A model generated the notes under the pieces. The model saw only the letters and a list, made by a program, of their open reading frames with translations. It was not told the origin of the DNA and made no database searches. 64,000 nt of DNA from Spirosoma arboris (GTDB lineage Bacteria > Bacteroidota > Bacteroidia > Cytophagales > Spirosomataceae): assembly GCF_009754945.1 (NCBI RefSeq), contig NZ_WPIN01000030.1, positions 1 through 64,000 of the forward strand. The letters are read 5' to 3'. Both the position numbers and the translations under genes were made by a program. Shown here piece after piece: positions 36,834 through 46,599 of this stretch. Each line of letters starts with the position of its first letter. The stretch's first letter is position 1.

Positions 36834-37196
36834 AAGCAGGCAATGAATGGGAAGCCAATCCTGAATTAAACAAGTAAACTCAGTTGACTAAGGCACATAC
36901 AGCGGAATTCAGAAAAAAGTTTTCCATAAATAATCTATAACTTTAAATTCTTGTTTAAAATAAACGTTTACTTGGTTTTGTACAAAGGAATAGCGCTCAA
37001 AGCCAACTTATCGGTAAATTTTTTTAGCTTCATTTGGTCCGATAATTGACTTATAAGGTCGGTATTGGTAGACAAAACCAGGCTTTGCAACAGCTCGACT
37101 TCAGTTAGTTTTGCACGATCAGAACCCGAAGCACGGCTGTTGCATTAAAATTCTAGTGAACTTCACTTTACTTCATAATCATTAATCGCACGTAGC
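36834..37196. other. Divergent promoter region
   Basis: 363 bases between the DUF5686 and GH20 genes. It holds a candidate GH20 promoter (37085-37113). On the minus strand a TTTG around 36985 with an A/T-rich -7 region 20 bases away is a weak candidate for the DUF5686 gene. No ORF. Confidence 0.55.
37085..37113 (+). promoter_or_regulatory. Predicted promoter of the GH20 gene
   Basis: TTG at 37085-37087, 18 bases, TAGTTTTG at 37106-37113 (exact TANNTTTG). The leader to the ATG at 37197 would be about 77 bases. Confidence 0.55.
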
Positions 37197-39077
37197 ATGA
37201 ATCTTAGTCGACTACTTATTTTTAGTCTTTGCATTGCCACCGCCCAGGCCCAGTCGCCCATTAATTTAATTCCCCAGCCAGTGAGTGTACAGCCACAGCC
37301 TGGCGTGTTTACCCTTACGAAAGCAACAACCATTCACTACAATCAGGCCGATGGACGGGTAGTTGCTGATATGCTCAGTCAGCAGTTGAACACGCCAACG
37401 GGCTTTGGGTTGGTGGCAAAATCAGGTAAAACCGGTAAAATCCAACTGAATCTGACCGAAACGCCTAATGCACAACTGGGTCAGGAAGGTTATATACTTG
37501 ACGCGTCGCCTAAGGGAGTGGTCATTACGGCCAACCGCCCAGCTGGACTGTTTTATGGGATGCAAACGCTGACCCAGCTGTTGCCGAAAGAAATTGAAGG
37601 GAAGATTGTAACAACAAAAACCTGGACTGTACCAGCTGTTAAGATTACCGATTATCCGCGCTTCGGCTGGCGGGGAATCATGTTCGACGTAAGCCGTCAT
37701 TTCTTCACAAAAGTGGAGGTGAAACAGTACATCGACCAACTGGCCAAACTGAAATACAACACCTTTCACTGGCACCTGACTGACGACAATGGCTGGCGGA
37801 TTGAAATCAAATCATTGCCAAAGCTCACTTCTGTAGGTGCCTGGCGTGTGGCACGAGCCGGACACTATGGCGACCGGGCCGAGCCCAAACCAGGTGAACC
37901 GACGCCCTATGGTGGATTTTATACACAGGACGATATTCGGGAGGTTATTGCCTATGCTCAGGCGCGCAATGTGACGATTGTTCCTGAAATTGATGTGCCC
38001 GGCCACAGCATGGCAGCCCTGGCAGCTTATCCTGAATTGAGTTGTACAAAAGCCATTGTCAGCGTCAATCCTGGAACGGCATTTTCGGATTGGTATGGCA
38101 ACGGAACGTTTAAAATGAAGGTGGAAAATACACTGAATCCGTCTGATGAGAAAGTGTATGAGTTTTTAGACAAAGTATTTACCGAGGTAGCTGCTCTCTT
38201 CCCGAGCCCATTCATCCACGTTGGGGGCGATGAATGCTACAAAGGTTACTGGGCGAATGACCCTGGTTGCCAGGCGTTGATGAAGCAGTTGAATATCCGG
38301 CACGTTGAAGATTTACAGGGTTATTTTATGAATCGGGTCGAGAAGATTCTAACGGCTAAAGGCAAGAAATTACTCGGTTGGGATGAAATTCTGGAGGGCG
38401 GTATTTCGCCGGGTGCTACGTTAATGAGCTGGCGGGGAATCAAATATGGGATCGAAGCAGCCCATGCCGGTCATAATGTGGTGATGACCCCCACAACCTT
38501 TGCGTATCTAGATTATAATCAGGGAGATCCAACCATCGATCCGCCAATTTATGCTTCTCTTCGAACCCGCACGAGTTATAGTTTTGAGCCTGTTCCGGAT
38601 GGCGTTGATGCTAAATATATTCTGGGTGGACAGGGGAATCTCTGGACGGAGCAAATACCAACCTTGCGTTATGCTGAATACATGACTTATCCACGTGCCT
38701 GGGCTTTATCGGAGGTTTATTGGTCGCCGAAGGAAGTTAAAAACTGGCCCAACTTTGTACAGCGTATGGAAACACATTTTGACCGGGCCGATGTCGCAGA
38801 AATCAACTATTCGCGGGCGGTTTACGATGCCATTATCAAAACGAGCATGAAAGATGGCAAACTGCGGCTTGAGTTGGAAGGCGAAATTCCGGGACTGGAT
38901 ATCTATTACACGATTGACGATACCATGCCCGATCAGTTCTCGACCCACTACAGCCAGCCCGTAGATCTACCCGATGGTAACGTTAACCTTCGCGTAATTA
39001 CGTATCGTGCCGGAAAGCCTATAGGCCACTTGATTACACTCACGCGCGATGCGCTGCAGAAGCGGGTGGGGCGTTAA
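37197..39077 (+). CDS. Beta-N-acetylhexosaminidase, GH20
   Basis: 626 residues. Signal peptide (MNLSRLLIFSLCIATAQA). GH20b domain (about 20-150), GH20 barrel from YPRFGWRGIMFDVSRHF, HWHLTDDNGWRIEIK, and the catalytic Asp-Glu pair in HVGGDECYKGYW. Trp-rich aglycone segment GQGNLWTEQI. C-terminal CHB_HEX_C-like domain (YYTIDDTMPD). Releases terminal GlcNAc/GalNAc in periplasm or outside. Probably for chitin or glycoprotein glycan use. Ends at a strong terminator shared with porQ. Confidence 0.95.
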   Translation: MNLSRLLIFSLCIATAQAQSPINLIPQPVSVQPQPGVFTLTKATTIHYNQADGRVVADMLSQQLNTPTGFGLVAKSGKTGKIQLNLTETPNAQLGQEGYILDASPKGVVITANRPAGLFYGMQTLTQLLPKEIEGKIVTTKTWTVPAVKITDYPRFGWRGIMFDVSRHFFTKVEVKQYIDQLAKLKYNTFHWHLTDDNGWRIEIKSLPKLTSVGAWRVARAGHYGDRAEPKPGEPTPYGGFYTQDDIREVIAYAQARNVTIVPEIDVPGHSMAALAAYPELSCTKAIVSVNPGTAFSDWYGNGTFKMKVENTLNPSDEKVYEFLDKVFTEVAALFPSPFIHVGGDECYKGYWANDPGCQALMKQLNIRHVEDLQGYFMNRVEKILTAKGKKLLGWDEILEGGISPGATLMSWRGIKYGIEAAHAGHNVVMTPTTFAYLDYNQGDPTIDPPIYASLRTRTSYSFEPVPDGVDAKYILGGQGNLWTEQIPTLRYAEYMTYPRAWALSEVYWSPKEVKNWPNFVQRMETHFDRADVAEINYSRAVYDAIIKTSMKDGKLRLELEGEIPGLDIYYTIDDTMPDQFSTHYSQPVDLPDGNVNLRVITYRAGKPIGHLITLTRDALQKRVGR

Positions 39078-39086
39078 TGGGTTTGG

Positions 39087-39125
39087 TTTTTTTGTCATCC
39101 CGGAGCATGAGGGATGACAAAAAAA
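39087..39125. terminator. Bidirectional 15-bp perfect terminator
   Basis: Arms 39087-39101 and 39111-39125 (T7-GTCATCCC / GGGATGAC-A7) with a 9-base loop, between convergent GH20 and porQ genes. Confidence 0.92.
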
Positions 39126-39176
39126 CAGCCTAGATTTTTTTATAAAAGGGGAGTTGAAATAGCCGCAATAGTTGGG

Positions 39177-40223
39177 TTACTTCAACCAGCGATCTAAGTC
39201 AATTCGCAAGGATAATTGACTGGTTCCGGCGGTGGGGACAGATGTAAATCGGGCGTATGTTAGTTGGAACCCCTTCGCCTGCACCGATGCTCCGAAAGAA
39301 ATACCAGCTCCCGCTCCGCTGGTTGTCAACTTACCTTCCTGGTGTTTCTGGTGGTTGTAGCCTACTAATAAATTCACATTTCGATGAACCAGCAGTTCGA
39401 CGCCGACATTGAGGTGCCGGGCTATTTTCTCGGTCACACTGGTGGTTTGGGGAATCGGATTGCCGCTCAGATCGTAGCGGATGTTCAGATTTGGGTCATT
39501 ATAACTAATATCGAAGCGCTGAAGGTGGTGGGCTGTCAGCGTCAGGCGAATAGGCGCGTGCTCTGGCTTAATCGTTACGCCTGCTTGTAAATCGAACGGT
39601 AAGTCAGCATCGAGCGAACCGTAATTTTTAATCAAATACCCCACATTTTTAGCCACTAACCCAAACGTGAGATCCCTCTTGGGGTGTCGCCAAACTCCGC
39701 CTAAATCAGCCAGCACACCAAAAGCCGAGTACATTTCGATACTTGATCCAACTGCTTTGATTGTTGCTCCGAGCGTAAAATTGCCTTCTGTGCGAGCGTG
39801 AGTAATACTCAATGCATAATCATTGGCCGAGAAAGTGCCGATGGTATTGCCAACAGGGTCGGTCATGGTAAACTGTCCATAACTCAAATACTGCAGACCA
39901 GCCGCCCATCCAGAATGCCGGCCCGGTACTTTAGATTGTATCGGCAAGCCATACTGTAACGTGTAGTATTTGGCAGCTGCCAGATAAGGCATCAGACTGA
40001 TGGCTAATTGATTGTCTCTAACCGAATCAGCCAGAGCAGGATTATTGAGATGGTACGAACCGTCGGGGCTTGTAGCCGTGGCGACCTGTCCACCCAGGGC
40101 TGCTACACGGGCATGCGTAGGCAGATCGAGAAATGAAAAAATGCGCTGCCCGCTCAGTGGCTGAGCGATCGTCAGAACCGGCCAAAGGAAGGCCAAAAGC
40201 AACGCAATGAAACAGGCTTTCAA
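39177..40223 (-). CDS. porQ: Type IX secretion system protein PorQ
   Basis: 348 residues. Signal peptide ending TIAQ, then the PorQ signature IFSFLDLPTHARVAALGGQ and LNNPAL, and an outer-membrane beta-barrel related to PorV/FadL. Part of the T9SS attachment machinery in the outer membrane. Its presence supports type IX export of proteins such as the M43 protease at the left edge. Followed by a bidirectional terminator. Strong call. Confidence 0.92.
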   Translation of the reverse strand: MKACFIALLLAFLWPVLTIAQPLSGQRIFSFLDLPTHARVAALGGQVATATSPDGSYHLNNPALADSVRDNQLAISLMPYLAAAKYYTLQYGLPIQSKVPGRHSGWAAGLQYLSYGQFTMTDPVGNTIGTFSANDYALSITHARTEGNFTLGATIKAVGSSIEMYSAFGVLADLGGVWRHPKRDLTFGLVAKNVGYLIKNYGSLDADLPFDLQAGVTIKPEHAPIRLTLTAHHLQRFDISYNDPNLNIRYDLSGNPIPQTTSVTEKIARHLNVGVELLVHRNVNLLVGYNHQKHQEGKLTTSGAGAGISFGASVQAKGFQLTYARFTSVPTAGTSQLSLRIDLDRWLK

Positions 40224-40318
40224 GCAGAAATTGTTCGCAGTTTGTTACAAAGAAAGCCATTTTAGCCCAGCGAACGCATAACCTGCAACATTCCAAGCTA
40301 AAACGATGCGCAACTGAC

Positions 40319-41026
40319 TCAGAACGAATACCCAAACTTAATGCCGTATGACAGGCTAATGGTAGGATGTGGCGTATACGAAAATGGATCAACCAGACTG
40401 ATTCCGTTCGATTGAAAATAATACAATCCCCCCGGCACTGATGATCGATCAAGCGTACTCCAGCGCACACCAAGTCCACCATAGAAATCGGCTAAAAACC
40501 GCTTGTCGGGTGACAATGGAAACTGTCGCCCAAATTTCAGGTGACCCGCCCAAACCCGCTTTGCTATAGGTGACGAATAGAGCTGATAATATTGGCATGG
40601 GCCAGTTTCGCAGCCAATACCAACAGTACCATTTTCGTACGCATTTTTTTGTAAATAAAGCCCCTCCAGCGCCATATACGACCCAATTGGTCCACCGTGC
40701 CAGTAATACCGCCACTCGGCTCGACCGCGCCAGATTTCATTATCTGAATACCGCGAGCTTGTTGAGTTTCGCCAAAGGTTCATTGCTTGGGGGCCATATC
40801 CAAACTCAGCCTGAATGGACTGATGTTGACCAAGAAGTCGTTCTATCCCAAACTGAACCGTATTGTTGGGATCAAACAAACTGAGTGGCGCAAACTTAAC
40901 GACCCAGCGCTGGCTTTGCTCCGCGTCGAGAGAGGGGAGTGGTAGGGGTTTTACAGATTGGGCCAACACTATCGATACACCCCCAAAAAATAGAGCGATT
41001 AAACCGATCAGACGAACGTTTTTCAT
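40319..41026 (-). CDS. Putative outer-membrane beta-barrel protein, 235 aa (DUF3575-like)
   Basis: Signal peptide ending VLAQ. FAPLSLFDPNNTVQFGIER and alternating aromatic strands to a C-terminal Phe (GIKFGYSF) indicate a small barrel. Cys pair in GCETGPCQY. Resembles DUF3575 proteins. Overlaps the upstream lipoprotein stop by 4 bases (ATGA type), so the two are coupled. Confidence 0.75.
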   Translation of the reverse strand: MKNVRLIGLIALFFGGVSIVLAQSVKPLPLPSLDAEQSQRWVVKFAPLSLFDPNNTVQFGIERLLGQHQSIQAEFGYGPQAMNLWRNSTSSRYSDNEIWRGRAEWRYYWHGGPIGSYMALEGLYLQKNAYENGTVGIGCETGPCQYYQLYSSPIAKRVWAGHLKFGRQFPLSPDKRFLADFYGGLGVRWSTLDRSSVPGGLYYFQSNGISLVDPFSYTPHPTISLSYGIKFGYSF

Positions 41027-41775
41027 GGCTGAACGGGGATTGTACTGAGGAGTTTCAATTGCTTGAGATCGGCGTAACTGTACTCGAAAATTCCTTTCGG
41101 CCCTGTAACGATCAGTAGTTTTTTTGCCGGGATCACGTCATAGGTTTTCGTATCATAGAAATAGTTCAACTCCCGCACATTGGTCGGATCGCTGATGTCC
41201 ATTACCCGCAACCCATAGTCTCCCTCGCCAACGAACAACAGCGTGCTATCAGCGCCCAGGCCGCGCGGGTTGGTCATTGGATAGCTTCGCAGCAATTTTG
41301 GATTGGCTAAATTGCTGATGTCAATGACGTCGAGACTATTGGTCGTCACCGATTGATTTCGGCAATTAGTGCCGCTTCGAAGGGTTACATACGCGTAATT
41401 ACCCTGAACAACCACTGGATCGCAGCTTAGAATATGCGTATAGATGCCAACCGATTTGGGTGCATTGGGCTGGTTAATATCATAGATATACATGCCCGTC
41501 TGCGTGCCAATAAATAGGTTATTCTGATAGGGGAATATAGTCTCGACGCCGAAGCCAAGTATCGTTTTATTCCCTTTTTTAGGATCGCTGCTAGACGAAA
41601 TGTCATACGCCTGCAAAGCAGTATTGCTAACCGTATAGAGCGTGTTTCCGCTGACAGTGAAGCGAGCCGTTGAGCCACCTGTGCCCGAGCCTGGCGATGG
41701 CGCATCGCTACTCGATGCACTGGAGCAGGCGGTAAGCAGGCAGAGAACTAAAATTGAGGAAATAATTGATCGCAT
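41023..41775 (-). CDS. LVIVD-type beta-propeller lipoprotein, 250 aa
   Basis: ATG at 41775 (MRSIISSILVLCLL, lipobox LTAC); an upstream in-frame ATG at 41817 would precede the signal peptide and is less likely. Repeats of the type LQAYDISSSSDP, MYIYDINQPNAP, LDVIDISNLANP and LRVMDISDPTN mark blades of an LVIVD propeller. Surface or periplasmic; function unknown. Paired with a similar shorter lipoprotein upstream. Confidence 0.8.
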   Translation of the reverse strand: MRSIISSILVLCLLTACSSASSSDAPSPGSGTGGSTARFTVSGNTLYTVSNTALQAYDISSSSDPKKGNKTILGFGVETIFPYQNNLFIGTQTGMYIYDINQPNAPKSVGIYTHILSCDPVVVQGNYAYVTLRSGTNCRNQSVTTNSLDVIDISNLANPKLLRSYPMTNPRGLGADSTLLFVGEGDYGLRVMDISDPTNVRELNYFYDTKTYDVIPAKKLLIVTGPKGIFEYSYADLKQLKLLSTIPVQP

Positions 41776-41804
41776 GGTGTTTGTGGATTTGAAGCTTGTA
41801 GAGG

Positions 41805-42338
41805 CTATCGGTAACACATCGGATTCTCGATAGCGGCTTTTTCCCAGCGAATGACTGCCCCCTTGTTAGGGTCAGGGCATTCGAAGCGTACATTGGTGGC
41901 TATTGGGTAGGTTGAATACTCAAATGCATTTTCGATACGCTTCACAAGCCGGACGTTAAGTGGATTCGCGATGTTGAGCGCGACCAGATCCGTTACATTG
42001 TCGGCATAAAGAATACTGTCTTTTATCGCCAATTCCTGGTTACCTAAAATAGCAATGAAAGCCAGTTGCACGGGCTTCTCCGGATCGCTATTGTCCATGA
42101 CATGAATACCGCTACCCACGTCATTAATGAACAGATACTTATCCTTAATGTAAATTTTGCCTACGTTTTTAAGCGGTTGTGGAGCCAGTGTCTGGACCGT
42201 TCGAATATCGGCGTAGGACGCATAAACGGGCCGATAAATGTCGCCGGTAGTGGGTGGACTGGGTGCATAAGGACGACCGCAACCGTCGAAGAATACACAT
42301 ATGGCCAATAAAATGAATGCAGGCAGAAGTCGATTCAT
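41805..42338 (-). CDS. LVIVD-like lipoprotein, 177 aa
   Basis: ATG at 42338 (MNRLLPAFILLAICV) with lipobox FDGC. Blade-like segments IHVMDNSDPEKP and LVALNIANPLN resemble the downstream protein, so this looks like a paralogous partner with fewer blades. A second ATG at 42368 is possible. A minus-strand TAATTTTG (42342-42349) with TTG 18 bases upstream lies so close to the start that the mRNA may be nearly leaderless. Confidence 0.75.
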   Translation of the reverse strand: MNRLLPAFILLAICVFFDGCGRPYAPSPPTTGDIYRPVYASYADIRTVQTLAPQPLKNVGKIYIKDKYLFINDVGSGIHVMDNSDPEKPVQLAFIAILGNQELAIKDSILYADNVTDLVALNIANPLNVRLVKRIENAFEYSTYPIATNVRFECPDPNKGAVIRWEKAAIENPMCYR

Positions 42339-42385
42339 AGCCAAAATTAGTTGATAGCCTAAGGACACAAAATCAATCCAGGCCG

Positions 42386-42413
42386 TTGGAATCCGTAAGA
42401 AAAATTAACTTTG
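42386..42413 (+). promoter_or_regulatory. Candidate promoter of the carboxylase gene
   Basis: TAACTTTG at 42406-42413 fits TANNTTTG; a TTG at 42386-42388 is 17 bases away, two short of ideal. Transcription from here would start near 42420, past the TTG at 42411, which favours the ATG at 42444 as translation start. Confidence 0.45.
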
Positions 42414-42443
42414 TCTATACTTGATTTCACGAAGCCATATTAT

Positions 42444-44030
42444 ATGCAACCGGAAGCCCATCCAGAGACTAATCAGGCCAATTCCCCCAAATTATCTAAA
42501 ACAGAAATTCTGGCTCATAAAAATGCCGAAGCCGAACTGGGTGGTGGACAGAAACGCATTGACGCTCAGCATAAAAAAGGGAAACTGACCGCTCGGGAAC
42601 GCATTGCGCTTCTGGTAGACGAAGGCTCATTTGAAGAAATTGGGAAGTTCGTCATGCACCGCACCCGCGACTTCGGGATGGATAAAGAGCATTACCTTGG
42701 CGATGGCGTTGTAACGGGTTATGGGACGGTAGATGGGCGATTAGTGTACGTTTTTGCGCAGGATTTTACGGTTTTCGGGGGAGCCTTATCGGAAACCCAC
42801 GCCGAAAAAATATGCAAGCTGATGGATCTGGCTATGCAAAACGGCGCGCCCTTAATTGGTCTGAACGATTCGGGTGGTGCCCGGATTCAGGAAGGGGTAT
42901 TGTCGCTGGCGGGTTATGCCGATATTTTTTACCGTAATACTCGGGCTTCAGGCGTGATTCCGCAATTGTCGGCCATAATGGGGCCGTGTGCGGGTGGGGC
43001 CGTTTATAGCCCGGCCATCACCGACTTTATTTTCATGGTCGAGAACACGAGCTACATGTTCGTAACGGGGCCAAACGTAGTAAAGACAGTTACGCACGAA
43101 ACCGTTACAGCAGAAGAATTGGGCGGAGCGAGCACGCATAGTACTAAGTCTGGCGTAACGCATTTTTCCTGCGCTAATGAACTGGCTTGTATTCAGTCGA
43201 TTAAACAGATTCTTAGCTATATTCCGCAGAACTGCGAAGACGAGCCGCCTAGGCTGGCCTATGAGCCATCCGATGAGTCGCGACCTGCCCTGAACACTTT
43301 AATCCCTGATAACCCGAACCAACCCTACGATATGCGGGAGGTGATCGACGAGCTGGTGGACGTGGGCAGTTTCATGGAAGTTCACAAGAATTTCGCGGAG
43401 AATATTGTCGTAGGATTTGCCCGAATTGGGGGGCGGAGTATTGGCATTGTGGGTAATCAACCGGCAGTGCTGGCGGGTGTACTTGACATAAATGCCAGTA
43501 CGAAAGCAGCCCGTTTTGTGCGTTTCTGCGATTGCTTTAATGTCCCTTTGCTCGTGCTCGAAGACGTTCCCGGTTTTCTACCCGGCACTGATCAGGAGTG
43601 GAATGGTATCATTACCAACGGGGCTAAACTGCTCTTTGCCTTCTGCGAAGCGACCGTACCCCGCGTGACGGTCATTACGCGTAAAGCCTATGGCGGTGCC
43701 TACGACGTGATGAATTCCAAACACATCGGCGCTGACCTGAACTATGCCTGGCCATCGGCCGAGATTGCCGTAATGGGAGCCAGTGGCGCTGCCGAGATTA
43801 TTTTCAAGCGCGAAATTGCCGAAGCAGAAGATCCACAAGCCAAGTTGCAGGAGAAAGTACTGGATTATACTGAGAAGTTCGCCAACCCATACCGGGCCGC
43901 GCATCGAGGCTATATCGACGAGGTCATCATGCCCGCCCAGACCCGCCAGAAACTCATCCGGTCGTTCAGTATGCTGGAAAATAAAGTGGCCACAATGCCG
44001 AAGAAAAAGCACGGGAATATTCCATTGTAA
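42444..44030 (+). CDS. Acyl-CoA carboxylase, carboxyltransferase (beta) subunit, PccB type
   Basis: 528 residues from ATG at 42444 (MQPEAHPET); a TTG 33 bases upstream is in frame but lies inside the predicted -7 box. Carboxyltransferase signatures: KGKLTARERI, LNDSGGARIQEGV, GPCAGGAVYSPA, and in the second half DVPGFLPGTDQE and RKAYGGAYDVM. Carries carboxyl from biotin to propionyl- or acetyl-CoA in the cytosol; propionyl-CoA is favoured by overall similarity. The biotin carboxylase subunit is not in the window. Confidence 0.92.
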   Translation: MQPEAHPETNQANSPKLSKTEILAHKNAEAELGGGQKRIDAQHKKGKLTARERIALLVDEGSFEEIGKFVMHRTRDFGMDKEHYLGDGVVTGYGTVDGRLVYVFAQDFTVFGGALSETHAEKICKLMDLAMQNGAPLIGLNDSGGARIQEGVLSLAGYADIFYRNTRASGVIPQLSAIMGPCAGGAVYSPAITDFIFMVENTSYMFVTGPNVVKTVTHETVTAEELGGASTHSTKSGVTHFSCANELACIQSIKQILSYIPQNCEDEPPRLAYEPSDESRPALNTLIPDNPNQPYDMREVIDELVDVGSFMEVHKNFAENIVVGFARIGGRSIGIVGNQPAVLAGVLDINASTKAARFVRFCDCFNVPLLVLEDVPGFLPGTDQEWNGIITNGAKLLFAFCEATVPRVTVITRKAYGGAYDVMNSKHIGADLNYAWPSAEIAVMGASGAAEIIFKREIAEAEDPQAKLQEKVLDYTEKFANPYRAAHRGYIDEVIMPAQTRQKLIRSFSMLENKVATMPKKKHGNIPL

Positions 44031-44061
44031 CATATCCTTCTTGCGCTTTCATTAATACCTT

Positions 44062-46401
44062 ATGAAGATAACTTTACTAACAGGTAGCTTTTTCGCTCTA
44101 CTTATAGCTGCTCAGGCGCAGCAACGTCCTACGCTGACAACCAATCAGTATGAGCAGGCACAGCGATTTCTTGGCTCAAACGTTGAGCAATTTGTTGATC
44201 ATAGCAGTGTGCGCCCTAACTGGCTATCTGGCGACCGGTTCTGGTATCGCGATTTAAATCCTAAGGGTAGCGAATTTATCCTGGTTGACCCATCTAAAGG
44301 AACTCGGTCGGCTGCGTTTGATCACCAAAAACTGGCCGAAGCTCTCACGAAAGCAACTGGCAAGACCTATGAGGCCACCAGATTGCCATTTCAGCAGTTT
44401 AGCTACTCGCCCGATAATGCATCGATTATACTTCAGGCAGATGGCAAACAGTGGAAATATGAGTTGCTATCAGGTCAGCTGACGGCCGACGCATCTGTGG
44501 TACCACCAATGTCGAGCACTGAAACGCGACCATCACGAAACGGTGGAGGCAATGAAGTCCTGTCTCCCGATAAAAAACAGGCGGCTTACATCAAAGACTA
44601 TAATTTGTGGGTTCGAAATCTGCAAACCAGTACGAAAACGCAGCTTACTACCGATGGTATAAAAGACTTTGGGTACGCTACTGATAATGCGGGCTGGAAA
44701 TCAAGCGACCGACCTATACTAGCGTGGTCGCCTGATTCGAAGAAAATTGCCACGTTTAAACAGGATCAGCGTAATGTGAGTGATATGTATCTGGTAACGA
44801 CTAACGTTGGGAAACCTACCTTAAAACAATGGAAGTATCCGTTACCGGGCGATAAAGACATTGCTACCATTCAACGGGTCATTATCAATGTAGATGAACC
44901 CAAGGTGATTTCGTTGCAGATTCCTCCTGATCCTCACCGTGCTACCCTAAGTGATGATATCGCCAGCAGTGGAACGTTCGACGATGTAAACTGGACCGAA
45001 GATGGAACAAAGTTGGCATTCGTGTCTACCTCGCGCGACCACAAACAGGAAAAAATTCGCCTGGCCGATGCCGCAACGGGTGCTGTGCGAGACGTTTTTG
45101 AAGAAACAGTCTCTACGCAATATGAATCAGGATGGGGTGCCATCAACTGGCGATACCTGAATAAGACTAATGAATTTATCTGGTTCTCGGAGCGTGACAA
45201 CTGGGGTCATTTATATTTATACGATGCCACAACGGGAAAGTTAAAAAACCAGATTACCAAGGGCGACTGGGTGGTAACGAAACTGCTAAAAGTGGATGAA
45301 ACGAAACGCCTGTTATACTTCATGGTGAACGGTCGACAGGCTTCCAACCCGTATTTTAGTCAGTTTTGCCAAATTGGATTTGATGGAAAACAGTTTACGG
45401 TACTCACTCCTGAAGAAGGCAATCATCAGATAACTATTTCTCCTTCAGGTGCTTATTTTATTGATAGTTACTCAAAACCAAATGTGCCGTCGGTTACCGT
45501 AATACGGTCGTTAAACGGGAAACTGATTACCAATCTTGAAAAAACGGATGTTTCCCGGCTAGTGGCTACCGGCTGGAAACCCCCGATTCCAATTACGGTA
45601 AAAGCGCACGATGGTAAGACTGATATATATGGGCTGCTATACACACCTACTCAGCTTGATGCTGGCAAGAAATACCCGATAATTGATTATATCTATCCAG
45701 GCCCTCAGGGAGGAAGTGTGGGTAGCTGGTCGTTTTCGGCTGCCAGGGGGGATCATCAGGCGTTGGCTGAACTTGGGTTTATTGTCGTTCAACTGGAAGG
45801 AACGAGTAATCCGCTACGTTCCAAAAGTTTCCATGATATGAGCTATGGAAATATGGCCGACAATACATTGGCCGATCAAATAACGGGCATTCGGCAATTG
45901 GCGCAAACATACTCGTATATCGATACGACTCGGGTGGGTATATGGGGGCACTCAGGTGGAGGTTTCGCCACCGCTACAGCTATGTTCCGTTACCCTGATT
46001 TCTTCAAAGTAGGTATTTCCGAATCAGGTAACCACGACAATCGCAACTACGAGGACGATTGGGGCGAACGGTATAATGGATTGACATCAGCTTCCGATTA
46101 CGCTGCTCAGGCCAACCAGACCTATGCCAAAAATCTGAAGGGTAAACTGATGCTCGCTCACGGCATGATGGATGATAATGTGCCTCCTTATAATACCTTG
46201 CTGGTCGTTGAAGCGCTGGAGAAAGCCAACAAAGATTATGATTTGATTGTGTTTCCGAATAGTGCGCATGGATATGGCAGCTACACGCCCTACATGACCC
46301 GTCGGCGCTGGGATTATTTTGTGAAAAACCTATTGGGAGCTGAACCGCCGAAGGAATTTCAGATAGAAACCAAGCCCGACTCACGCAGTAGCGTTCGATA
46401 A
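44062..46401 (+). CDS. Dipeptidyl-peptidase-IV-like S9 serine peptidase
   Basis: 779 residues. Signal peptide (LLTGSFFALLIAAQAQ). Eight-bladed propeller domain (about 60-510), then alpha/beta hydrolase. Catalytic triad: Ser in GIWGHSGGGFAT, Asp in HGMMDDNVPP, His in NSAHGYGSY. Removes N-terminal dipeptides, often with Pro or Ala at position 2, in the periplasm. The Glu pair that binds the substrate amine could not be pinned by eye. 31 bases after the carboxylase gene. Confidence 0.9.
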   Translation: MKITLLTGSFFALLIAAQAQQRPTLTTNQYEQAQRFLGSNVEQFVDHSSVRPNWLSGDRFWYRDLNPKGSEFILVDPSKGTRSAAFDHQKLAEALTKATGKTYEATRLPFQQFSYSPDNASIILQADGKQWKYELLSGQLTADASVVPPMSSTETRPSRNGGGNEVLSPDKKQAAYIKDYNLWVRNLQTSTKTQLTTDGIKDFGYATDNAGWKSSDRPILAWSPDSKKIATFKQDQRNVSDMYLVTTNVGKPTLKQWKYPLPGDKDIATIQRVIINVDEPKVISLQIPPDPHRATLSDDIASSGTFDDVNWTEDGTKLAFVSTSRDHKQEKIRLADAATGAVRDVFEETVSTQYESGWGAINWRYLNKTNEFIWFSERDNWGHLYLYDATTGKLKNQITKGDWVVTKLLKVDETKRLLYFMVNGRQASNPYFSQFCQIGFDGKQFTVLTPEEGNHQITISPSGAYFIDSYSKPNVPSVTVIRSLNGKLITNLEKTDVSRLVATGWKPPIPITVKAHDGKTDIYGLLYTPTQLDAGKKYPIIDYIYPGPQGGSVGSWSFSAARGDHQALAELGFIVVQLEGTSNPLRSKSFHDMSYGNMADNTLADQITGIRQLAQTYSYIDTTRVGIWGHSGGGFATATAMFRYPDFFKVGISESGNHDNRNYEDDWGERYNGLTSASDYAAQANQTYAKNLKGKLMLAHGMMDDNVPPYNTLLVVEALEKANKDYDLIVFPNSAHGYGSYTPYMTRRRWDYFVKNLLGAEPPKEFQIETKPDSRSSVR

Positions 46402-46429
46402 GCAGAAAACCGTAATTCTATACAACCGT

Positions 46430-46546
46430 ATGGCAACTCCAACACCTGAAAGACCGGGCAGCTTATTAAGAACCGTACTTATTGGGCTGCTAATTATTTT
46501 TAGTCTGGCGCTGATCGTCGGAACATTGACAGTCATGTTTCCGTGA
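46430..46546 (+). CDS. Small single-pass membrane protein, 38 aa
   Basis: ATG at 46430, TGA at 46544-46546. Sequence MATPTPERPGSLLRTVLIG then a hydrophobic span LLIIFSLALIVGTLTVMF. The N-terminal polar/Arg segment followed by one span is typical of small membrane proteins. It lies 28 bases after the peptidase stop and right before a terminator. Unknown family; coding is likely but unproven. Confidence 0.5.
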   Translation: MATPTPERPGSLLRTVLIGLLIIFSLALIVGTLTVMFP

Positions 46547-46563
46547 GTGTAATCGGCGGTAAG

Positions 46564-46597
46564 AGTAATGCCATATCTCAAAAGATATGGCATTACT
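46564..46597. terminator. 15-bp perfect hairpin
   Basis: AGTAATGCCATATCT (46564-46578) and its complement (46583-46597) with a 4-base loop, between convergent genes. Confidence 0.85.
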
Positions 46598-46599
46598 GG

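Noticed and set aside
42411..42443. TTG start for the acyl-CoA carboxylase gene
   Set aside because: It overlaps the predicted -7 box; the ATG at 42444 leaves a normal short leader.
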